From Helianthus annuus (Eukaryota; Streptophyta; Magnoliopsida; Asterales; Asteraceae), in assembly GCF_002127325.2 (NCBI RefSeq), contig NC_035449.2:81489451-81553450 (forward strand): DNA of 64,000 nt, written 5' to 3'. Of this stretch, positions 56,691 to 64,000 are shown one piece after another. A program made the position numbers and the translations under genes. Within the stretch, counting starts at the first letter, position 1; the number at the start of each line of letters is the position of its first letter. The notes under the pieces were generated by a model, which did not search any database, was not told the DNA's origin, and saw nothing but the letters and a program-made list of their open reading frames with translations.

Positions 56691-58839
56691 ACTAAGTACA
56701 CACACAATGGGCATACATAGCATGAAATGTAATGAAATCATGTACTATAATGTACTAACAACATAGCAGGCATATGATGTGAAAACATGGAAAGCAAGAA
56801 TGTAACAGATAGGCACATGTGTTTCACCCCAAAACAGTTTGGAAAACAGTAAAAGATGGGGTTCTATGTACTCACCTGAGATTGCTTTGAATTCCTTGTA
56901 TAATAACCAGATAATGCTAGATATCACGGAATATCAAACGGCACCTAATAGGTAGCTATATTAATATACCGGACCAAATCGGAAGGATCGGATAGTATGC
57001 GGGTTCGTAAACCAAACGAGTATGGAGACTTGTGTAATATGGTTTAACAAAGCCTACATACTAAAATGAAACCTAACCTAAGTGCTTGCGACCCATCACG
57101 ACCCGTTTAGGTAGCTTATGCTACCTTACGCGTCGTTCGCGTAGAACGCGTCTGGAACGCCTAACATCGTGACCACGAGGTATAACCTCGGAAGATTATA
57201 GCTATGGTCACCTAATGTGTTTGGTCGGATCCTAATGATCGACCAAATGGGTCGGGTTCGAAAGTATAAGCGATGGTTTAGATCGCTTACCTTATGACTC
57301 TATATAAGCACTAAACTAAAAGTGACGAGCTAAGCATGTTAGAACATGCTTAACTAAGATTAGAAAACAGGTTTGGCATCAAAACAAACGGCTTTGATGC
57401 TCACGAGTAGTTTGGTTACAAAATATGCAAGAATGCACATTTTGGCCGAAACTACGACTCGTCACTGAGCCTAGATAACGTGGTAATCAGTAGGTATAGT
57501 CACTACGGACTATGACCATCGTGATCACACTCACGTTATGAAGTTCCATGAACTTTGGGTTGACCATAGGCTGGTCAATGCAGAAAGTCAACAAAACGTT
57601 GACTTTCGGACTTGAAAAGCGAATAAAAGAGCGAAAGAATACTTACGGAGGGTCCCCGAATGCTAATCTAGATCAAAATGGCTCAGGTATGAAACAAAGG
57701 TTCCAACTTAGAGCTCTTGATCAGATTGTGTGGGTTTTTGCAAGAATGGGGGTGGGGTATTTATAGTATTTCCCGAACCGTTAAGATCGTTTCTTGAAAA
57801 ACGTGATTGAATCTTGCGCGTACACTTGTCGTAAACTTGTGGTTACTGAAAATACCCCTTAGTGAACTGAAAGGGCAAGTTTAAAACATGTGGTTGTGGT
57901 TAAACCAGCTGAAATTTGCTGACTAGCTGATCTTATCTGTTCTGGGAGTCTGACACGCCCCGCGTAAGGATTTGGGCAATTCTTACGCGCCCCGCCTGAG
58001 GGTCACAGATCAGAATTTTCAGTTTTAGTCCCTGCACTTCAGAAACATGCAATTTGGCCCATTTTTGGCACTTTTAAGCCCCGTTAACCTCATTTCAAGG
58101 CTCTAAGATGGATATAGAGTGTAGGGGACTTAAAATATGCTCAAAAATATTCCGGATGTCGGCTCGTTTGGTCGTACGATCGCGATGTTCGCTTAATTAC
58201 GACGGAATGCGCATAAGCGCGAAAGACAATCCAAATGACGCGACGTATGGATTTTTCTCATGCCAAACACTAAGGCATAATATTATAATGCTTACATAAA
58301 TTTTGGATGTCCGGATGTATTCAGAACGTAAGTTATGCGCGAAAGTGCAAACTTGTGCACTTTTTGACACTTTTAGCCCCTGAATGATCCAAAAGTTTGT
58401 TTTAGCATACCAAACCCCTCAAAGTCTATTCCTAAGCTATGTAAAGGATATTTATGGTATGTCTAACTTATGGACATGTTCCGGAATGTTCGTTACAGTT
58501 CAAATTGGCATACTTTCGCAGTTTGTCAAGTTTAGTCCCTGTAAGCGAATTAACTTGTTTTTGCCATACCAAAGCCTTCAAAACTTATTTCTAAGTTATG
58601 TAAAGGTTATTTGAGGTATGTTGAGTATATGTTGCTGTTCCGGAGTATTTGTCGCATTAAACTGAGTACGTTTACGCACCAGTTTGCGTATAATTCCCCA
58701 GAAAGCGATGTAGAGCTTGAAATCGAACAAGAGTTGATATGTGCAAACGATACACATATTTATACAAGTCCAAAGTATGAAATAAAATATTTCATTGGTT
58801 TGGCGTTTGTTTGATGGTTGAAGTGACACAGGTGTCACA

Positions 58840-58980
58840 GTCTCCCCTACTTTAGGAAATTTCGTCCCGAAATTTAGTTTTAGAGGAAACTTGTGAAGAC
58901 AGCTGTGACGGTTTCGCTTCCAGACCAATCCATTGAACCCTTAGGTAAAACTCTGGGCCATGTTAGGATCCTTAGCGAAG
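58840..58980 (-). pseudogene. Polypurine tract and chromodomain remnant of lost pol
   Basis: Next to the LTR the minus strand has CCTAAAGTAGGGGAGAC and an ATTTCGGGACGAAATTT tail, as in the outer Gypsy element. Upstream, AACATGGCCCAGAGTTTTAC aligns with the outer element's codons for HGLEFTWERED. Several substitutions and shifts destroy the reading frame. This is what is left of pol. Confidence 0.7.
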
Positions 58981-60427
58981 ATTTCAACCCACAAAGTGAT
59001 GTCCTTGTAGTAACAAAACATGGAGTTTCGAACTACGGGCAGGAGAACGTTTCCCGTGAAGAGTTATCATGGGAAACTTGTGTGTGCTTGAAATCAGAAT
59101 TGGGGAGTGTAAGGATAAATGACATTGGTCAAAATCCAAGACTTCTCCCATATCACTACTATTGTCACTGTAGTTCTTAACACATGACATAACTTCTTGT
59201 GGTTTCTGTGCACTGAATTCCATAATTATGTAGGCCTCCATAATTACGTACTTCCTTGCACAGTCCGCACAGTTCATTTCATAATGCGTATGGGAAAAAA
59301 AATCAAACGAATAATCTCTTCAGCTAAACTACCCAAGAGAAATATTTAACTACATCAACGTAGGACGTCTTTAACTAGATTGTCGAGCCAATCTATTTAA
59401 CTTAGATCGACGTAGGATCTCTTTAACTAGACCACCCGAGGGCCTTTTTAACTATATCAACGCATGATATATTCAACTAGATTGTCGAACCAATCTCTTT
59501 AACTTAGATCAACGAATGATCTATTTAACTAAACTACCCACGGGGAATATTTAACTAAACTACCCACGGGGAATATTTAACTAAACTACCCACGGGGAAT
59601 ATTTAACTACATCAATGTAGGATGTCTTTAACTAGATTGTCGAACCAACATCTTCAACTATATCAACACATATTGTCCTTAAACTTTGGAATAGTACTTT
59701 ATAATCCAAGGGACATAACTACAACGTAGAAGTCCATTAAGGATTTAAGATAGTACCTTTTTGAAAATCCTACTACGAATCCCTCATACGAAGGTATGAA
59801 AGATTCTACGAGGATTTGGATAGCGAATATCCAGAGTATACAAAAACACAAAATGCATAATAGAAAACACAAGATGCATAAACACATAGTCATATAACCA
59901 CAAAATTGTTTATCTAGATCTTTAATTTGTTAATTTGTTTTGTTGATTACGTACATGCATTTAAAGCACACTAGGAATCCATTTCATGGATTTCATTCGG
60001 TACTTTAAACATTAACAAGAATCTAACTATGAAGATAGAAAGATCTCCTATAAATTCGATTTCGTTTTCAAGAAAACGCAATTTTCGAATTAAGGTACAA
60101 TAATTTTTGAATATACGGAAATACCCTTAGGTACCCTATTAAGAATTTATAGTGGTACTTTGGGTATTCGTGGGAAACACAAGAGATAATAAAATGGAAG
60201 AAATTACGGGGTAGTCTGTTCTTCAAGGAATACGGTTCCTTGATTGTTGGTATTATAGAGGATACGTTGTTTATACATGACATCACATTTGTACATTGCA
60301 ATGTAAAATAAAAACATTTATTTATACACAACAACAACAACTGTTTCATGGGCCTTAACTACAAAAGAAATTAATACATAAGGCTTGATTATCTTTAAAC
60401 AACATTGTCCTCTAGTTGGTCCGATGC
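58981..60427 (-). other. Interior of gag-only Gypsy element without pol
   Basis: No pol motif in any frame. Contains the tandem array at 59300-59665. Minus-strand open stretches at 58984-59277 and 60068-60349 are unrecognised and AT-rich; I do not call them genes. Confidence 0.6.
59300..59665. repeat. TTTAACTA-based tandem array with a perfect 26-bp triplet
   Basis: Units with TTTAACTAGATTGTCGAACC, TTTAACTTAGATC and TTTAACTAAACTACCCACGG words alternate. At 59531-59608 a 26-bp unit, AAACTACCCACGGGGAATAT plus TTAACT, occurs three times; the last unit has one difference near its end. This points to recent slippage inside an otherwise degenerate array. Confidence 0.85.
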
Positions 60428-61498
60428 TTATCCTTGCGCTGGACTCGCATTAGCAATCTTTGGGCAATTTCTCCGGAAATGGCCCATTTCGTTACAGTTG
60501 AAGCAAGGACCTAGTGGAAGACGAGCTTGAGCAGGATTTACTTGAGGTTGGTTTAAACCACCTTGGTTTGGGGTAAATCGACAAGCATTTGCCAGGTGAC
60601 CGAGTCGCCCACATGATGCACATAAACGACACTGTAGGTGAGCTAAGTGGTGTGCATTACATTTGTCGCATATCGGTGCAGTACCGGCATAAGGTTTCTT
60701 TGCAGTAGGTTGAGTTGGTTGGTTGCGGGTGTTTTGGTTGGGTTGAGCAGCAATCGCACAATTCTCAGGGGATCCAGTCTGTTCATCCATGGTCTTTGAT
60801 TCCTCGATTAGCTTCTTGTCACCCTTTCGAAAAAGTTTATGCTTTCTGATCTGCGATTCAGTCAAGGTTGCAGATAGCTCAATGGCCTGACGGAGTGTGG
60901 TAGGGTTGCTACCAGTGATAATGTCTTGTACCGAGTCAGGCAGGCCATCGATGTACCTTTCGATGGCCTTGTCGAGTAGGGCGACCATAGTTTGGCAAAG
61001 TAGACTCAACTCCTCAAACCTATCAGTATATGCCCTGTGTTCGCCACTATCTTGTTTTAAATCATCAAACTCCTTCTCCAACGCTCGTTGTTCATGACGA
61101 GGACAAAACTCCCTCATCATAAGAGCTCTCAATTCAGCCCATGTCTGTGCTAGAGCAACATCTGCACCACGGTCTCTCATTACCCCGTTCCACCATGTAA
61201 GAGCCCTCTTCTGAAACACACTCGAAGAAAACTCGACCTTGCGATTATCCGGACACTGCACGTGGCGAAAAGTATTCTCGATGCTCTCGAACCATTGAAG
61301 AAGCCCAGTTGCTCCCTCAGAACCACTAAACTTGAGTGGTTTAGCCGAGTTAAAGTTCTTGAAATTGCATGTACCATTGTTGTTGTTGTTGGCTTGGTTC
61401 CATTGAGCAAAGAGATTTGGGAATTGAGCAGCCATCTGCTGCGCAATAATTTCTGCCAGCTCGGCAGTTGCTATCTGTTGTTCGCGTCGAGGAGGCAT
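60428..61498 (-). CDS. gag: Gag polyprotein of chromodomain-type Gypsy element, uninterrupted (356 residues)
   Basis: ATG 61498 (MPPRREQQIATAEL) is chosen because the sister gag starts with the same MPPRR; an upstream in-frame extension of 23 hydrophobic residues is probably leader. Order: Ala/Gln-rich start, Asn run, retrotransposon gag domain at about residues 55-160 (LKFSGSEGATGLLQWF, ALTWWNGVMRDRGADVA, ALMMREFCPRHEQRALEKEF), helical region ending near residue 230, basic linker, then two intact CCHC knuckles (CASCGRLGHLANAC 293-306, CFNCNEMGHFRRNC 332-345). The stop at 60428-60430 falls just where protease should begin. It would form the particle shell and bind element RNA. It has no stop or frameshift, unlike the copy at 22936-24058. 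Confidence 0.9.
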   Translation of the reverse strand: MPPRREQQIATAELAEIIAQQMAAQFPNLFAQWNQANNNNNGTCNFKNFNSAKPLKFSGSEGATGLLQWFESIENTFRHVQCPDNRKVEFSSSVFQKRALTWWNGVMRDRGADVALAQTWAELRALMMREFCPRHEQRALEKEFDDLKQDSGEHRAYTDRFEELSLLCQTMVALLDKAIERYIDGLPDSVQDIITGSNPTTLRQAIELSATLTESQIRKHKLFRKGDKKLIEESKTMDEQTGSPENCAIAAQPNQNTRNQPTQPTAKKPYAGTAPICDKCNAHHLAHLQCRLCASCGRLGHLANACRFTPNQGGLNQPQVNPAQARLPLGPCFNCNEMGHFRRNCPKIANASPAQG

Positions 61499-62089
61499 TC
61501 TAAAAGAGGAAAACATGAAAGGAAACAAATAAAATGGTATTGGGTAAGAATAGGATGTTACAATCACCGACCGTAATCACGGTTGATGGCCATTTGTTTG
61601 AACCACGAAGCAAACAAACAGCACCAAGGCTGAATCAAAGCAAATAGATCCTCATAGTGTATCGCGAAGACATGCTCGCCTATAAGTGGACACTCACCCC
61701 AAGAGTTCCCAGGTAAGAGTGACTGGTCCGATTATGTGGATTTGTACGAACACCCTAACCTTAGACAGAAAACCCAGGGTACAGGCATTCACTCTTCCAG
61801 TTCGCACGTGTTCACACTATTTAGGACCCAAAACTTTGACGAGAGTTTTGAAAATTCAAAGGGGTTCAAAACCATATAACAGAGGGTTCAAAACCTAGTA
61901 ATCAATCATCCTAGAACAGATGATTGGTTTTCAAAGAGGTTTTGAAATTTATGTTCTTGTTGTGGTCGTCGCCTAAGGATAGGTGACGGTATTGTTTTAT
62001 GACTAAACGCAAGTGAACTCGCGTTAGGGTCCTAGGAAGGTTATAGACAAGGTCAAAGCATTACTAATAACCTAATTCCCTATAACCAT

Positions 62090-62105
62090 TGGCTCTGATA
62101 CCAAC
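62090..62105 (-). other. Primer-binding site of gag-only Gypsy element
   Basis: Minus strand GTTGGTATCAGAGCCA, a perfect initiator-Met complement, lies 5 bases from the LTR end. Confidence 0.9.
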
Positions 62106-62110
62106 TTTTC

Positions 62111-64000
62111 TGTCACACCCCGACCACGTAGAACATACAAAACGTGGCGGAAACGTCGGGGAGTGTTGTAACAGAATCAATTGTTTCAAATCCATGGCAA
62201 ATGAAGTTTCGTTTTATTAATCAAATATGAAAGTATACATTGTTTAAACAAGAACCAAAGACTGCACAACATAAATTAACTAGTTCTTGTCTCGTTTTAG
62301 GTCACTAAGGCACAGGTCCGCCTAAGTATGTCTTGATAAGTCCTACGCATCATTTCCTGAAAACACATATGAAAATAGGTACGTCAGCATAAAAATGCCT
62401 GTGAGATACATTGGTTTTATGAAAACGGAATTCATGACTTATGTTTGAGAAAATGTTTAGTCATGAACCTTGTAATTTGCTTTGTCTTGTAAATCATTTG
62501 AAAAACGATAAAATCAGATGATATGTATAAATAAGAAGACACTGTATGGTTAAACGAATAACCATGTAAAATGCGTTTGTATAAGATAAGTCGTTTGTAA
62601 AACAATGTCTCGTGAAAAGTGTGTTATTTGTATAAAAATGTCATCTGTCTAAACTGAAATGATTTAGATAACGCTAAGATATGTAATATTATACAAACAT
62701 TTATATATAGGAAGTACCAGCGGCGTATCCACCATGTTTGCATCATATTACATACTCCACGTTACTCAAACCATTTACCCAAACCATCCACCATGTAAGA
62801 TTGTTCTTGTATAACTCAATTGTTTATTGTGTAAACCATGTCAACTGTCTATGTTCAATGTAAATCATGTAATGTGTATCCCAAAATGTATCATGTACGG
62901 TAAGCGAAATGTATCAACTTAAAACATATGTAAAATGCACCAAACAAGTCGTTGAAGTAAAACGTGGTTTAAATCAACGTTATGTTCTGTGGAAAAATGC
63001 ATGCTCTATTGATATTAACATTTATGCGGTATTGTGAAATATGCATACATCCAAGCCTTGAGACTGTGGCGATAAACCCTTAAACAAATTAAAGGTTTAT
63101 CTAAGTTATGTATATCGAATTCGGTCATTCCTTACAATCCTATCAAACCCAGGATTTCAGGAACGGGAGTTGTCAATTCCTATGGTACCACTACCTACTA
63201 ACGAACGGCGTAGCTGATGTTAGTGAATGTATTGTCCCATGTTAAACAAACCAAATGTCATAACAAAATGAAGGCATGTGATGTAAACAATTGTACTAAG
63301 TATGCTAAGTAAACATACGAAGCAGAAATGTTTATGTAAATCAATGTGCCCATATGCTGAGTAAACATATGCAGCAGAAATGTTCATGTAAATCAATGTG
63401 TCCATATGCTGAGTAAACATATGCAACAGAAATGTTCATGTAAATCAATGTGTCCATATGCTGAGTAAACATATGCAACAGAAATGTTCATGTAAATCAA
63501 TGTGTCCATATGCTGAGTAAACATATGCAACAGAAATGTAATGTGAATCAATGTACTAAGTACACACACAATGGGCATACATAGCATGAAATGTAATGAA
63601 ATCATGTACTATAATGTACTAACAACATAGTAGGCATATGATGTGAAAACATGGAAAGCAAGAATGTAACAGATAGGCACATGTGTTTCACCCCAAAACA
63701 GTTTGGAAAACAGTAAAAGATGGGGTTCTATGTACTCACCTGAGATTGCTTTGAATTCCTTGTATAATAACCAGATAATGCTAGATATCACGGAATATCA
63801 AACGACACCTAATAGGTAGCTATATTAATATACCGGACCGAATCGGAAGGATCGGATAGTATGCGGGTTCGTAAACCAAACGAGTATGGAGACTTGTGTA
63901 ATATGGTTTAACAAAGCCTACATACTAAAATGAAACCTAACCTAAGTGCTTGCGACCCATCACGACCCGTTTAGGTAACTTATGCTACCTTACGCGTCGT
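62111..64000 (-). repeat. 5' LTR of gag-only Gypsy element, cut by window end
   Basis: Matches 55247-57136 with about 20 substitutions and no large indel. Includes the second copies of the conserved stem-loop (62657-62776) and of the 52-bp array (about 63300-63555). Confidence 0.95.

Larger units (their letters stand above)
55247..58839 (-). repeat. 3' LTR of gag-only Gypsy element (3593 bp)
   Basis: Starts TGTCACACC and ends TGTCACA. It contains the conserved stem-loop (55793-55912), a 52-bp tandem array (56436-56690), a CGCGTAAG...CTTACGCG hairpin cassette (57960-58005), and a two-fold repeat of about 155 bp (58395-58500 and 58555-58660). The base before it belongs to flank GTGGA (55242-55246), the expected target duplication whose partner is outside the window. 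Confidence 0.95.
55247..64000 (-). mobile_element. Young Gypsy element with intact gag and no pol (right LTR cut by window end)
   Basis: Left LTR 55247-58839, interior 58840-62110, right LTR 62111 to beyond 64000. The primer-binding site, gag and polypurine tract are in the right places on the minus strand, but the 3.3-kb interior has no protease, RT, RNase H or integrase. A decayed chromodomain end remains at about 58900-58975, so pol was deleted from a full-length ancestor. The LTRs differ at about 20 positions over the 1.9 kb I could compare by eye. It would need pol functions from a relative such as the outer Gypsy family. Confidence 0.9.

Noticed and set aside
56365..56741. Minus-strand ORFs with repeated HMDTLIYMNIS-like segments suggesting a repeat protein.
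   Set aside because: They read through the 52-bp tandem array in the LTR; the same appears in the other LTR at 63220-63605.

Overview
This window is a repeat-dominated stretch of a flowering-plant nuclear genome. I see no intact host gene. The evidence for a plant is the mix of chromodomain Gypsy (Tekay/Del-like) and Copia LTR elements primed by initiator Met-tRNA, Mutator-like (MULE), hAT-like and Helitron DNA transposons, an L1-type DUF4283 ORF, and captured exons of typical plant genes. The element types and the very long LTRs (up to 3.7 kb) remind me of Asteraceae genomes, but that is an impression I cannot test here.

Layout, left half. Bases 1-1725 are unclassified and non-coding. A decayed Copia element (about 1726-29838, + strand) keeps 110 bp of its 5' LTR, a primer-binding site and a gag that is split by a 439-bp solo LTR. 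A minus-strand chromodomain Gypsy element (4208-27545) is inserted in the Copia element, and a second minus-strand Gypsy element with 3.7-kb LTRs (7021-20779, 5-bp duplication AACTA) is inserted in the integrase zinc-finger region of the first. The Copia interior resumes at 27546 with an unrecognised extra ORF and ends in a 695-bp 3' LTR. At the left break a 750-bp segment (3452-4200) is an inverted copy of 30490-31235. The start of the outer Gypsy LTR is missing there, and so, it seems, is the Copia pol.

Middle. From 29.8 to 45 kb there are a truncated ORF, three MULE-like families, an L1-like retroposon with ORF1 but no ORF2 (18-bp target duplication), and a 2.25-kb Gypsy solo LTR inside that retroposon's ORF. 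The solo LTR carries four tandem hairpins with compensating base changes. Two hAT-like elements and two copies of an ACACAATG-rich element follow.

Right. A 5.05-kb Helitron (46509-51555) carries exon fragments of at least four unrelated genes: DUF789, glutaredoxin C1, a PHD finger protein and VPS32/SNF7. A probable mitochondrial leader exon makes a fifth. After another MULE (51980-53218) comes an LTR fragment, which is interrupted by a young Gypsy element (55247 to beyond the window end). That element has an uninterrupted gag but no pol, and its two LTRs differ by roughly 1% over the readable part.

The genes do not form pathways. The coherent stories are nested insertion, deletion derivatives that depend on enzymes supplied in trans (gag-only Gypsy, ORF1-only L1, short MULEs), and gene-fragment capture by the Helitron. 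The most interesting non-coding signals are two structured LTR modules: a conserved TATA-containing loop held in family-specific, co-varying stems, and the hairpin array in the solo LTR.
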